A stretch of DNA of 64,000 bases, taken from the NCBI GenBank assembly GCA_039111635.1, contig JBCAQO010000003.1, positions 124,001-188,000 of the forward strand, read 5' to 3'. Under the pieces are notes generated by a model. The model had not been told where the DNA came from. It ran no database searches and saw nothing but the letters and a program-made list of their open reading frames with translations. Source of the DNA: Heterobasidion occidentale. Lineage: Eukaryota > Basidiomycota > Agaricomycetes > Russulales > Bondarzewiaceae. Position numbers and translations under genes: made by a program. Below, piece by piece: positions 21,313 to 32,310 of the stretch; the first letter of the stretch is position 1; each line of letters starts with the position of its first letter.

Positions 21313-22733
21313 GTCATCAGCCGACATGCGACCAGTGTGGTTTGGAACAGACCGACGGAAGGCCCCCATTCGGGATGTGCTCGTCCTGCAAGGCAGCTTG
21401 GTACTGTGTGCGTTATCGTCGGCAGGCGCCTCGTGTAACATCATGCATGCTCACTATCCTGTTCTGCTTACCAGAGCCAAGGCTGCCAAAGACAGCATTG
21501 GAGCGTACACAAGCCCATCTGCAGGCGCGTCACGCGCCGCGCCACCTCTGCCGCAAGAGAAGGGCTCATCCTCGCGACCCTCCCGATCCCATCACCCTCT
21601 CTCAAAGGCGGCACGACACAGTGCATCCTCTACCCTGGGCTGAAGGATCGCATCCTCTCCCAACCCGGCTTCCCGCAGCGCATCCCAGAGCCGACGTCCC
21701 CCGCTCACCGCCTCGGCCCCGTACCGGGCGCAGGCATCGGGATGTACGCGACCCGCGCGATCGCAGCGGGGGAGCTTATCGTCACCGAGCGCACGCTCCT
21801 GGTCGCCCCGGGAACCTACAAGTCGCCGCGCCAGCGCGACGACACGATCGCCGCCGCGCTCGAGCGCATGTCGGAAGACGACCGCGCTGCATACACTGCG
21901 CTCTCGAACCCGTGCGATGCCGCCGTGCCGCCGCTCTTTGCGATCTGGAAGACAAACAACTACGATCAGACGCATGATCTGCGCCCGGCCTCCCCGGAAA
22001 TGGCGGCTGACACACAGCGCCCCATGACCATCGTCGGAAAGCTCACGTCGCGGATCAACCACAGGTGCGCCTTGCCACACGAACTCACCCCTCTCTCAGC
22101 TGTTATCGTCACGCCGCTGAGCAAATCGTTCGTGCGCCAAACAGCTGCAGCCCCAACGCGACCATCGCGTGGCACCTCACGTCGCTCGTGCTCTTCGTGA
22201 CCGCCGTGCGCGACATCCCCGCCGGCGCGGAGATCTCCATGCGCTACTGCGAGCCCCTCCTCCCGAGCGCGCAGCGCCAGCAGTTCCTGCGCGCCAACTA
22301 CGGCTTCACGTGCGCGTGCGCGGCGTGCGCAGACCCCGCCGCGTCGGACGCGCGGCGCGCGGGCATCATGCAGCACGGGTACCTCCTCGAGGACCGCGCC
22401 GCGACGCTCGCGCGCTGGATCCGCGACGCGACGCTGCGCGACGACCACCTGACCGCGCCGCTGCGCGCCATGCTCGCGCTCATCGCGGAGGAGGGCGTGC
22501 AGGACGCGGGGATACACCCGATGGCGCTCAAGCTGCTCGTGGATGTGTACGCCGCGTGCGGGGATGCGGAGAGGCTCGCAGAGTACGTCGCGCGGTTCGC
22601 GGTCGCGAGCGCCGGGGCGATCTACATGCCCCTGAGGAGGAGGCAGGCGATGGTGCGCGACCTGTCGCGTCCCGGCCTGTATCCGTTCTGGTCCGTTGGA
22701 TGTGAGTGGAAAAATAGGGAGTCCGCAAGGTAA
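21313..22733 (+). CDS. MYND-type zinc finger and SET-domain protein (likely lysine methyltransferase)
   Basis: Visible exons are about 21313..21407, 21475..22064 and 22145..22733; the 5 prime exon is not located. The MYND finger spans an intron: CDQCG, MCSSCKAAWYC, then after splicing SQGCQRQHWSVHKPIC. The SET region has GPVPGAGIGMYATRAIAAGE. The cofactor motif INHSCSPNA is also split by an intron, which fixes that junction. PAGAEISMRYCEPLL and YGFTCACAACAD (post-SET cysteines) follow. All key motifs are present, so it is probably active as an S-adenosylmethionine-dependent protein lysine methyltransferase. The last 13-14 residues, after RPGLYPFW, derive from DNA matching the inverted F-box promoter. 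The copy at 1-102 ends differently. Confidence 0.85.
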
Positions 22734-22870
22734 CGTGCGGTGAAACAAGCTATGTCGTCTTCGGCTATTGTCGCAATGTTGCACTGGGAGGCCAGTGGGA
22801 GGCCAATGTTCGGACAATGTGACCATGCACCGTACGAGAAATGCTCATTCGAACACCCTATCTCGTATAA
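22694..22870. repeat. Inverted match to the F-box gene promoter (640-690 and 1,018-1,128)
   Basis: The reverse complement shares tgtttcaccgcac.ttacct, catccaacggac and a tcgtacggtgcatg.tcacattgtcc block with the F-box upstream DNA. Similarity starts abruptly right after the SET codons for FW, so a rearrangement breakpoint lies there. The segment supplies the SET gene stop codon. It runs on into the distal upstream region of C2H2 gene 2. Confidence 0.7.
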
Positions 22871-23590
22871 AACCTTTTTGAACGCACTAGGCGTTCTGTA
22901 TATCGATCGATCTGGAAAAAGCAGCGGCGACGTTTCATTCCGGGTCATCGAGGCATCAGAACGACGATTTGAATGAGGAAAAGCTTCCACAAAGACATAG
23001 CTCGATGTGGCATTTCTCGAGATGTCACCTCAATCTATGACTGCGCGGCCACACTTGGGAGTGATCGCAAAGAGCTGCCCGGATCACATACGTGAAAGAA
23101 AGCAACGCGAGCCTGTGTGCCACCAGACAACCGCGACAATGATCGAGATGTAACGTCCCGGTTCTAAACAGCCAATGCACAGACCAAAATCGCGTGCTCT
23201 CTTTGTTACAAACCGCGACTCCCGGAGTAGAGCAGGCTGTAGAGGGAATCAAGACCAGGTGTCATTGTCCACAGCTCGAATTCGCGATCGAGCGATCGAA
23301 AACAGCTCTGACTACACTCGGCGACCCTAAATGAAGTCTCGCTTTGTCCGTGATGGGGCGCCACGTTCGTCTGCCACAATTACCAGCACAAAGCACCGGT
23401 GAGGCTTCGTAGATCGCGCAGTCGTTCCCTCTGGCCGCGTGTAGATTGAGGGTGTATGCATTCCTTTGTCCATGGGCGATTAGGGTCAGTATAAGAGAGC
23501 GGGCAGAAGAAGGACGATGGGACAGCTCACATCCGACTGTTACTCAGTTCATCCCCGACAATAATCCAATCCCACTGACCTTTGATAACC
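22871..23590 (+). promoter_or_regulatory. Conserved upstream region of C2H2 gene 2
   Basis: It aligns in inverted sense with 34,409-35,125 upstream of C2H2 gene 3. Landmarks are a ccgggtcatcgaggcatcagaacgacg-type block, the palindrome (23,004-23,031), the tcattgtccacag block and a ggtgtatgcattcctttgtc block at about 23,455. A gtataagag TATA-like box is near 23,490, about 100 nt from the start codon. No gene was found within it. Confidence 0.55.
23004..23031. promoter_or_regulatory. Palindrome with 8-nt spacer upstream of C2H2 gene 2
   Basis: Arms gatgtggcat and atgtcacctc (8 of 10 pairs) flank the spacer ttctcgag. Read in reverse complement it is identical, except for one base, to the element at 34,968-34,995. 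It lies 560 nt from the start codon of C2H2 gene 2, the same distance as in copy 3. Confidence 0.5.
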
Positions 23591-25521
23591 ATGTCTGACT
23601 TAGACAAGTTCATTGAGACCGTTTTCCAAAAACTCCGTGATGGAGTGCCAATCCTGGGCACCGACGGCCCCTTGGACGTGACTGGCGTCGATTGTCTCCC
23701 CGACATGCACAACCTCGAGGAGCTCCCCAGGCCGTACAGACTCGACCTGACTGGCGCAGACCTGCTCCCAACCGAAGGGTCAAACGAAGAGGCCGAACTG
23801 ATGCAGGTCTTGGAGGTGAGTCTCATGAAAGCAATGCATACGACCAATCTGACCTCCTTCAGGAGAGCGGCGTTTGTGTTGATCCCAGCGCGCCCAACCA
23901 AGACTACGCTTACAACCAAGGCTTCTCTGCCTTCACGTCCGATGCCGCGTCATCCGGGGCCGTTCCCGCATATGATCGGTATGTTGACGCCGCCTCACAA
24001 GCCATTTCGCAGAGTATGTCACCCGAAATCTGTTGTGGCATTCGACACTAACGTATTCGTTCAGTGCCAGACTGCTTGTGGCCCGCTCCTCACCGTGTGC
24101 TATTCACACAAACCTCTGCGGACTACTTCTCCGTGGCGGATGAATCGGCGCCGCTGCCATCAATTGCCCGCAGGAAGAGGCGGCTAGACGATAACGACGC
24201 CGAATGGTCCACCTCCAAGCACAAGAGGTGGCTAGGTGTAAGCGCAGGGGAGCAAATCCTCCCGTCTGCGAATCCAGTTTCCAGTATGTTCTCAGGAGCT
24301 TACGGAAACACCGAGGGCAATACCCTTGAACATAACAACTCAACAACAAGGACTTCCGACAGCGAGGAAAAATACCTCGCCACGGGTTCGATCGTCGCTG
24401 TGCCGTCGTCAGTCCAAGGGCCTTGGCCCACAATGTCATCAAGCGTGGCACCAGCGACGCATCCGTATCATACGCAGGCACCGTATATGAGCGCCGGGTA
24501 CAACAATCAAGCCATTCCTCTCTCATTCAGCTCATTTGGCGCACAGCCCACTTTCCAGCGAGACGTGCCAATGATGCCATGGGGTGCAGCGCCAGAGAGA
24601 CGTCAGCTGTTCGACACAATGCTGCATATACCGACAGGAAATGGACTTAACTTTCCTCAGCCTCCCCTCAGCACTACAGGGCCATCCATGATTCACGACA
24701 CTTCCCTGCAATGGATGGCGAGTGCTCAGGCAGAAGATCCGTTCTTGCTGCGGACGATGCCTTCAATGCCTGTCGAGAGCAGCCTTGGTGCGTCCTTCGC
24801 GCAACCACAGCCCAGCTACCCAACAAGGATGCGAGAGCCTCATCGGGTGCTCCACACCAGTGCTGTGGAGCTCCAGCCCCTTACCTACCCTGTCGCTGCG
24901 CCCACATTCGGTGCAGTACCATACCCCGCAGACGATCGGATCCCTTCAGTCGCGAACACATTGCAGATATCCGGATCGTCCACCTCGTCGACGGTGCCAT
25001 CAGCCGCGAAGCCAAAAAGGCAAAAACAGCCGCCTCGGGCATCCAGCACGACTTCTTCATCGAAGGCGTCATCGACCTCCAAGCCGAAAAGGAAGAAACA
25101 AGCCCCTCCTCAGACATCGGGCGCATCCTCCTCATCGACAGTGCCCTCAGGCGTGAGCCCGATGAAGCGCAGACGGCCCCCTCAGACCCCATACGACCCG
25201 GACGGGGTCGGGTGCCATATCTGCAAGGGAGGCTTCACGAGGCCCTCGGAGGTGACCAAGCACTTGAAGACGAAGAAACACCGCCTGAACGAGCTCGCGA
25301 TGATGTTCCCGGGCCTGAAACTGTCGCAGCCGAAGAAGGATATCATATGCCCCATTGATAAGTGCAGTGAGGGAGCGGTGAAACCGTGGCTGATGAAACG
25401 ACACCTGGAAGAGAAACACGGACTGATTGCGAAGACAGTGAGCGCGGCGAATGTGGATGATGCAGACGCGGAGAGAGGGGACGATGCAGACGTGGAGAGG
25501 GGACGATGCAGACGCGGATGA
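23591..25521 (+). CDS. Two-finger C2H2 zinc-finger protein, family copy 2
   Basis: Exons join(23591..23815,23863..24013,24065..25521), about 610 residues. It starts MSDLDKFIETVFQKLRDGVP, with an acidic N-terminal region ending EEAELMQVLE at the first splice site. The middle is Ser/Thr/Pro-rich. It has three linker repeats (PSAAKPKRQKQPPRAS, then STSKPKRKKQAPPQTS, then MKRRRPPQTPYDPDG), against four in the other copies. Fingers are CHICKGGFTRPSEVTKH-x5-H and CPIDKC..H-x4-H. The final residues read RGRCRRG and stop at 25,521. One base is missing in the gagaggggac stretch, so the acidic DADEDESD end seen in the paralogues is lost; that frame would end at 25,537. Probably a nuclear DNA-binding protein, still largely intact. 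Confidence 0.75.
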
Positions 25522-25689
25522 AGATGAGTCCGATTGAACATCTAGTAGGAGGGGAAATCATAGAGGTAGTTGTCCCTCTTTCAACGAGAGAACAATTGGC
25601 GATAGTCTCCATGATGACGACAAGTATATCGACTTACCTGGCTACCACTGCATATATTTTAGCCCTCTTGATCTTTTGTGAATGACCCT

Positions 25690-25960
25690 GCACTTTAACT
25701 GGGTTTGATCTCGACACGATCAGTATCGATTAGCGGCGCCGCCGATTTACTTGAGGGTGCAGAGCACTTTCTAACCCATGTACAATCCCTTCGACACGTG
25801 GACTGGCTGATCGACCAGGGCACATTCCATCCGCCCACAGGCGCGATCGCCCTAATCCAGAGCGTCGGCGATCCAGTCCGCGCATACAGCTGTTGTCCGT
25901 GCTCGCGTTGCTCGTGAGCATCGTGCAACACAGTGAGGCCTTTTGCACCATCTAATCTAG
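25690..25960 (-). pseudogene. Unknown unit X, 3 prime remnant (copy 3)
   Basis: On the minus strand a block containing ctcacgagcaacgcgagc and the tail ggtttgatctcgacacgatc matches the end of X2 (32,100-32,240). It faces C2H2 gene 2 tail to tail, as X2 faces C2H2 gene 3. Only the last part remains; the rest seems lost by about 26,050. Confidence 0.45.
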
Positions 25961-26171
25961 CAGTGCAGCTAGACGGTGTAGAGCGGGAGCGAGGGGAATG
26001 TGGAGGCGAAGGGCACAGAGGACGAGGCAGAGAGGAAGATCAAAGTCCTCTAGCAAGGTGGGAAATGAGATTATTTGCGCCTGCCAGTCCATCGAAGTCC
26101 AGCAAAGTCTGACCTGTCGAGAGAGGAGCGGCCGAAGGCGTCAAACGCAGGGAGAAGGGGGTAGATAGAAC

Positions 26172-26772
26172 TTGCATCGACGAGCATCGACGACGGCAAG
26201 GCCTGTGCTAGGCCTGCATGCTCCGGTTGTCGATTGTTCATCCGGAAGCGCCCGCATCGGACGTCGACTGAGTCGTTCACACCCGTGTTTCATCTTGCTC
26301 ACACGTACACACATCCTCGCACAATGCAGCCTCTCACCAACGCTGCTCGACTCTCCATTCACCCTCCGACGCGTCCATCTCCTTCGGGGCTCGACACTAT
26401 TAACCTCACCCCTCCCTGACGTGCCCACACAACCCTCTCGCCTCGCCCGCCACTTCCTCAGCTACCCCGCCCGACCCGTGCACTGCTCGTCTGGCGCGTT
26501 CCGCAGTCAGTCCATGATCGTGGCTGTCATTGGCCAGGCGCGCTACTTTCTCGACCGCGACGTTCTGCTCTGCATGGCCAGCTATGTGCGTAACTCTCTT
26601 GCCTTTCGGCTCTCTTCTCTTTATTTCTCTTTTGCACTTCTTTCCCTCCTTACCTTTTCTGCGCGTCTTGTTTCCTCGCATTCACCACTCCGCCCGCTCC
26701 TGTACCTTCCTACTGACTCGCATCCCCAATGACTGACACCCATCCAGAGCGCCTCCACCATCCTCATTTGAG
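26172..26772 (+). other. Unknown unit Z, copy 3
   Basis: An open frame contains PTQPSRLARHFLSYPARPVHCSSGAF, joined in this summary only as PTQPSRLARHFL plus RSQSMIVAVIGQARYFLDRD. It ends CMASY at a GTGCGT donor. An acceptor near 26,746 (catccag) would lead to SASTILI and a stop. Copies at 6.2 kb, 30.4 kb (minus) and 63.4 kb share the core. No known domain is recognised. The Val/Ile-rich core could be a beta strand or a weak membrane segment. The intron is pyrimidine-rich (ctctcttgcctttcggctct); its counterpart in copy 2 has expanded into a minisatellite. Coding status is uncertain. Confidence 0.4.
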
Positions 26773-27261
26773 ACCGCGGCGCCGAGCGTGAGCATGGAGG
26801 ACGCTCAGGGGACGCGTGTGGGGACAAAGCAAAGTCTGACCATCGAAATCTTTTTCTTCTGTGCGTGTCACAGACAGTGAGAACGACTCTTTCGAATGCC
26901 GAAACGCCGCGTCAACTTTTGCGATGAGCATAGTGATCCAGTCCATGCTATATACGACTAGCATGTATACTGCAAGCTGTGGACACGTGTTTGAGCCCTG
27001 GTCCTGAAAACTGATTACGCTTCGCACCTGGTCAATTTCAGACCATACTGCTGGCTATGTGACGCACTATATTCTGCAATGCGAGCGTCTCCGATATTTT
27101 GATATTTCAATCTGAAATGGTAGCATTTGGGCCACGGAAATCTTCTATCGGTATTTGATCACCAGACTTCCGAAGAAAGAAGTGCTCAAGCGCCCACTCC
27201 TCGTGGCTATTGTCCTACGTGTGCGCCATGCACGCTGTCCTCCTTCCCTGCGTTGTCAAAC
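26773..27261. other. Intergenic spacer
   Basis: No supported gene between unit Z copy 3 and the NACHT gene that starts at 27,262. Promoter elements of the NACHT gene are expected here but I see no distinct motif. Confidence 0.3.
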
Positions 27262-29482
27262 ATGGCGGATTTGCGTCCTGGATTGCAATTTCAGGAGATC
27301 TGGGCATCGGCGATCACAAGATACAATCAACTACCTTGAACGCGGGCTAGTGGCAGATTCCCCCGATGCACTCTTTGGGATCCTCGACAAGGAGCTGAAC
27401 CGATTCAAGCAGTATCGGAAGAGGGGGGAACGAGTACGACATGCGATTCGGTCGGTTCTGGAACTAGTGAATATATCGTCAGGTGCGATTGGAGATAGTC
27501 TCGCAGCAGTGAGCACCGTGTCTGCTAAAACTCTAGAGAGATATACCTGACTTCGATGGTATCAGGCATTTCCACCAGTGAAAGCGGTTTCTGTCGCTGT
27601 TTGTGTATTGCTCAAAGTACGTGTCCCGGTACTCATTTGAGCACAAATTTCATTGCCGTGATCGATCTAGGCTGCAAAAGACGTCAGTGGACACTATGAC
27701 ATGATCATCGACATGTTCGAGAAGCTCAAAGGCTTCATGGGACGTTTGGAAGTTTACGTCCAACACAAGATCACCGACAATCTGAAGAATATTATTGTTG
27801 GTATCCTTGCCCAGGTGCTCGTGGTGCTTGGAGTAGCCACAAAGTGGATGAATCAAAAGCGCCTTGGTAAGAAATCATATCGCTTAGCCGAGGACGTCGC
27901 TGATGGGGAAATTTGATAGTTCAATACTGGAAGGTACTCTTCAAGAAGAATACAGAAGTCTCCGATGCAATGGGGACACTGCAGATCTTATCCAGTCAGG
28001 AGGTCCCGATGATCACTGCAGTGATATTAGCAACGACAACGACAACCTCGCAGAATGTGCAGGCATCAGAAGGTATGTTCTTGCAGGCAGTAATTATGCA
28101 CTATGCCTTATATATACCATTGATGATGTAGACCGCGCGCTCCGAGACAATATTCGCTCGTGGCTCAAGCCTCCTGATCCAACCACGAACTATAATACAG
28201 CCATAGAAGCACGACAGGTCGGAACAGGCGCCTGGCTCATACAAAGCCAAGATTTCGTGGATTGGATGACGACACCAGGGTCATTCATGTGGATTTGTGG
28301 AATACGTGCGTCAGGCAACACTCATATCTTGGAATGATTTCTTACGAAACACCACTGCAGCCGGCAATGGCAAAACGATCATCTGGTAAGGCTGTCCTCG
28401 AGACGGATATTTCGGGCATCACTGATGCAACTGCCATACGACAGCTCGACCGCTATCGAAGCTCTCCAGTGTCAATCCGATTCTTCTGTCGGATTAGCCT
28501 ACTTCTACTTCTACTTCTACTTCAATGACTCCGAGAAGCTAATCTATCGAAACATGCTTCATTCCCTCGTCTTCCAGTTCTTGAAGCGGTGTCCCGGCCC
28601 ATTGAGAGACCTCTACGATCGCACCGACAACGGCTCAAGGCAGCCGACAGTGAGCGAGCTGCTCGATGTTTTGAACAAGACTGTTTGCTCCCTTCGACAT
28701 ACATACATCGTCCTCGATGGACTGGACGAGTGCGGTGGCGCGGAGCTAACGGCATTGCTCAAACTTCTGGCCAAAGCAAAGAGTTGTAATCTCGAAAATC
28801 TTCACATCTTGGCTACAAGTCGACCTGAGCAGGGAATCTAAGAGGCAATGGCCCCTTTGTACACCTGTCTCGTTGATCTCTGCGGTGTCGATTCTCGTAT
28901 CAATGATGATATCGACGTCTATCTGAAGGAATTTTCGCGGGATGACCCTCGTTTGAACAAATGGGGGATTCGGGAGCAGTCGTTGATCCAAAATATTATT
29001 GCCAAGCATGCGGGTGGGATGTAAGTCAAAATACTTATCCGAGTAGCGTGACTACTGACGTCGAGTCACCTTCCAAGGTTTCAGTGGGTGCGATGTCAAC
29101 TGGACAGCTTGCGACACTGTGTTACAACCAACGATCTCGAGACGGCCCTAAAAACTCTCCCGAAAAGCCTAGATGAAACGTATGAACGCATACTGCGGAA
29201 CATCCCAGATGATCATTCAGAAAAGATCCATCGGATCCTGCATTTTCTCTGTTTCTCACGTCGTCCCATGATGCTTGGCGAACTCGCTGAAGTTGTCGCA
29301 GTTGCTATCAATTCGGAGGGGGAGGCATGTTACGACTCCGGAAATCACATGCGAGATCCGTCGGAAGTGCTCACGATATGTGGGAGTTTGGTCTCTTTGT
29401 CGTCCAGTTCAGGTGCCGCTGATGGTCTGCGATTTGAGCCGTGGCACCCAACTAAATCAATTGATAGACAGAGATCATGCTA
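27262..29482 (+). pseudogene. NACHT-domain protein, broken copy
   Basis: It starts MADLRPGLQFQEIWASAITR, close to the N-terminal module of the gene at 14.9-18.9 kb. The frame breaks after RYNQ and resumes as YLERGLVADSPDALFGIL. Further exons give VLAQVLVVLGVATKWM, WLKPPDPTTNYN, GSFMWICGI, Walker A AGNGKTIIW after an intron (about 28,362), a (TTCTAC)n-expanded AYFYFYFYF, and Walker B IVLDGLDEC. TAA follows RPEQGI at 28,839, where the paralogue reads EIKERI. Downstream pieces KSLDETYERILRNIP, ELAEVVAVAIN and SLVSLSSSSGAADG are still readable. Similarity stops at about 29,450, before the LAHFSVKEYL and ankyrin regions. It lacks its C-terminal sensor and carries at least two disabling changes. 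Confidence 0.75.
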
Positions 29483-29519
29483 GATTTCTATGGTCTCCGC
29501 TTCCGCCGTCCAAATGCAC

Positions 29520-29800
29520 TCAATTTCTGATGCACGACCCTCCCTGATACAGCGTTCCTCGCCAGACGCCGCCCGCAATGCACCTCCGAACAATCCTCCT
29601 TGCGCGTTGACGTGTGCCTCGTTCCAGCAGCAGTCGCACGATGAATGCGTGATCACCTATAGACGCCGCTTGCATCGCAGTCCCAAAAGTTCCTGGGTTC
29701 GCGTTAATATCCGCACCTCGGTCGAGCAGCAGTCGCACGATATTTATGTGGCCCCTATAAGATGCATATTGCAGTGCACGTGCGTGTTTCCCTTCTGCAT
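29520..29800 (-). pseudogene. Ankyrin-repeat fragment in reverse orientation
   Basis: The minus strand reads RLLLDRGADINANPGTFG, GDHAFIVRLLLERG and a third degraded unit. This is a typical ankyrin pattern, similar to the repeats at 15.1-15.5 kb. It points opposite to the NACHT gene that ends just to its left, so it is not simply that gene's own C-terminus. No ATPase part is attached. Confidence 0.6.
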
Positions 29801-29953
29801 TTATTTCAGCACCTCACATGCTTGTCGCAAGTGTCCTGAGGACTTCCCACTCTCACCCCCACGCGCGTCCCTGAACGTCCTCCGCGCTCACGCTCGACGC
29901 CGCGCTCGGCCACACGGCGACCTACCATACAGGGTAGCCCCACTGCACATTGT

Positions 29954-30487
29954 TCATGAGCAGCGCGATGGGTGAGCACACGTACCAATGGCGGAATCAC
30001 GACGAAATCGCGCCGACGGCATCATCGGCAACTTGGGAGCAGCGCCGGCAAGTAGGTCGTGCCGGCAATCTGCACCTCGGCGGTTGTGGTTGCTCAGGAG
30101 AGGCGGCGAGCCAACGGACCCGGGCAAAGCGCGCAAGTAGAGGGTACCGAGAAGCACAGTTAAAGAGCGGCCTCTGGGGTGCCACAGTCTCAGATGAGGA
30201 TGGAGACGTGCAGGTGCAGAAGAGAAATAAAGACAAGAGAGCCGAAAGACAAGAGAGCCAACAGACAAGAGAGCCGAAAGACAAGAGAGCCGAAAGACAA
30301 GAGAGTCACACACATAGCTAGCCAGACACAGCGAGACGTCGCGGTCGAGAAAGTAGCGCGCCTGGACAACGACAGCCACGATCATGGATTGGCTGCGGAA
30401 CGCGCCAGACGAGCAGCGCAGGGGTAGGGCGGGGTGGCTGAGGAAGTGGGAGGCGAGGCGGGCGAGACGAGAGGGCTGGGTGGGCAT
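29954..30487 (-). other. Unknown unit Z, copy 2
   Basis: The minus strand reads PTQPSRLARLASHFLSHPA, then RSQSMIVAVVVQARYFLDRD and CLASYV at a donor-like site. It is about 75-80 percent alike by eye to copy 3 at 26.2 kb. The following intron-like stretch carries a 16-bp minisatellite. Coding status is uncertain and the function unknown. It lies head to head with unit X2. Confidence 0.4.
30229..30308. repeat. 16-bp minisatellite, about five units
   Basis: The unit aaagacaagagagccg is repeated about five times with few changes (aaagacaagagagcca, acagacaagagagccg, and a last unit ending agtca). On the minus strand it is a pyrimidine-rich ctctcttgtctttcgg array directly after the donor-like site of unit Z2. 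Copy Z3 has the sequence once. Confidence 0.85.
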
Positions 30488-30659
30488 GTCAGGAAAGAGT
30501 TAGGTTGATAGTGTCGAGCCCCGAAGAGGCTGCATTGTTTCAGGATCTGTACTGCTGTAGAGTGAAACAGGTGTGACGGCTCGTCTCGATGATATCTTTA
30601 AAGCTGTCCAACCGAGATACCGCAGTGCGATGTCGACGTTGATTCAGGTGACTGTCAGT

Positions 30660-32310
30660 TGACTGAGAAGTGAACGGAGGAGGAAGAGCAAGGGAGAGCA
30701 GCAACCTTGGATGCACGTGCACAGTATTGCAACGCCGGCTCGAGGAGACATCACGTGCGCCGTTGATGCCTTGCCCTGCCTTGAGCGATCTGATCATCTC
30801 GTTGTTCTCCTCGCCGCCCATACACTCGCCCTCACCACCTCAGACGGCAAGCAATCCTGAAGTTGTCGCGTTTGAGCTGCTTCAGGCGAGGGCTCGCGCA
30901 CTCCTCTCAACAACGTTTTCACCTTGCAAACCCTATACGAATAGAGGTCCCCGCCCGACCATCTCCTAACATCGGCGTGTCAAAACCACTACCAACGCAG
31001 TCCACCGCTTCATCGGTGCTTTCCCCAGTGTCATCTCTCGTCTTTCCCGTATACTCGAAAGATCCTCTCAACTCCGCCACGAGCAGATTCTCCTCTGCAT
31101 CCATGCCTATCAGACATTGGACCGATTATCCCTTGGATCCACACCCACCTTCACATCGCGCACCTTCTCCCTGAAGCAGGATAGGACCGACACCGGGACC
31201 ATCTGCCAGGAGGTGCATAACGCTGCAGATGATGCTCTCTATAATATCTTGCACGGCGGTGAGTGCTTCTTCTTTCTATCACCTTGATTAATTGTTTGAC
31301 TCGTCTCAAGAGCCTTTCAAATCATATTCGGTTTTGAAGTAGACGCTGGCAAGAGGTTCCTGAGAGCAATTTTTTTTACATCTCCGGCACCACCGATGTG
31401 CGCAACATGGAAAAGCACGACAAACAGGCCAAGGACACTGGCTGTGATCTCTGGTACCTCTAATGCGCCCACCAATTCAACACCGCAGAGTACATGAAGC
31501 AACAAAGAGTCGAATTTGTACGCATTCATTGTGCGACCAGCACCCCTCTTCGCCCCATTCTACATGCGTCCACATCTCACCGTTATGCATCCTCTACGAT
31601 CAGTGATCACTAGTGCCGCGTTAAACTTGTCATCCTCGTCCTCTGTTCTTGATTATGCTGGTTCGAGACTGGGTTTCAGTGCGAGGGTCAGACGCGCGAG
31701 TATCTCTTGCTGGTCAAGACTACTAACATCAGGAATCTCATGATTATCGAAACAGAAGGCGCGCTTTGGATAGTTAAGGACAGGCGCACACCGTGCGCGG
31801 ACCCGGGGGAACATGTTGTGCCATCTATATCGCATGGTGGGGATGCGATCGTTGATCATCGCATCGGGTCATCGACTAGAGTATTTTCAGACTATGGATA
31901 GGCCGTTGTTGATCGCTTGCAGGTTCAGATGTAGATCGCCTGAAGATTCAAATGACATCGCTGGCGAAGCAGGTCCGTGTCACAGCTTCATCCTACATGG
32001 CCAATGACAGCGTCATCTCTGCCTTGTCTCCTGTGCGCCCCGCCTTCACATTCCCCACGCTTACACTCTATGCCATCCAGCTGCACGGGCAACTTCAATG
32101 GTGCAAACCACCACGTTGGGTCGCACGATGCTCACGAGCAACGCGAGCGACAACAGCAGTATGATGAGAACGCACTGCCAGTACCACCCAAGTGCGAGAC
32201 CGCCGCTCATCGACACTGGTCGTGTTGAGATCAAACCCAGTTCAAGTGCGGATTGTTTACAAAAGAGTAAGAGGATGAAATATATATGCATTGGTATCCA
32301 GGTATGTTAA
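30660..32310 (+). pseudogene. Unknown unit X, copy 2
   Basis: Aligned by eye with X1 at 19.3-21.0 kb. Blocks readable in one of the three frames include EETSRAPLM, IGAFPSVISRLSRILERSSQ, LLCIHAYQTLDRLSLGS, ICQEVHNAADDALYNILHGG (ending at a GTGAGT-like donor, about 31,260) and RPAPLFAPFYMRPHLTVMH. The helix-like pieces suggest a once real intron-containing gene, but frames change without splice sites to explain it. I cannot name the family. It converges on C2H2 gene 3 and is divergent from unit Z2. Confidence 0.45.

Noticed and set aside
21966..22826. A 286-codon minus-strand open frame over the SET gene
   Set aside because: It is antisense to clearly conserved MYND-SET coding sequence and has no protein-like motifs.
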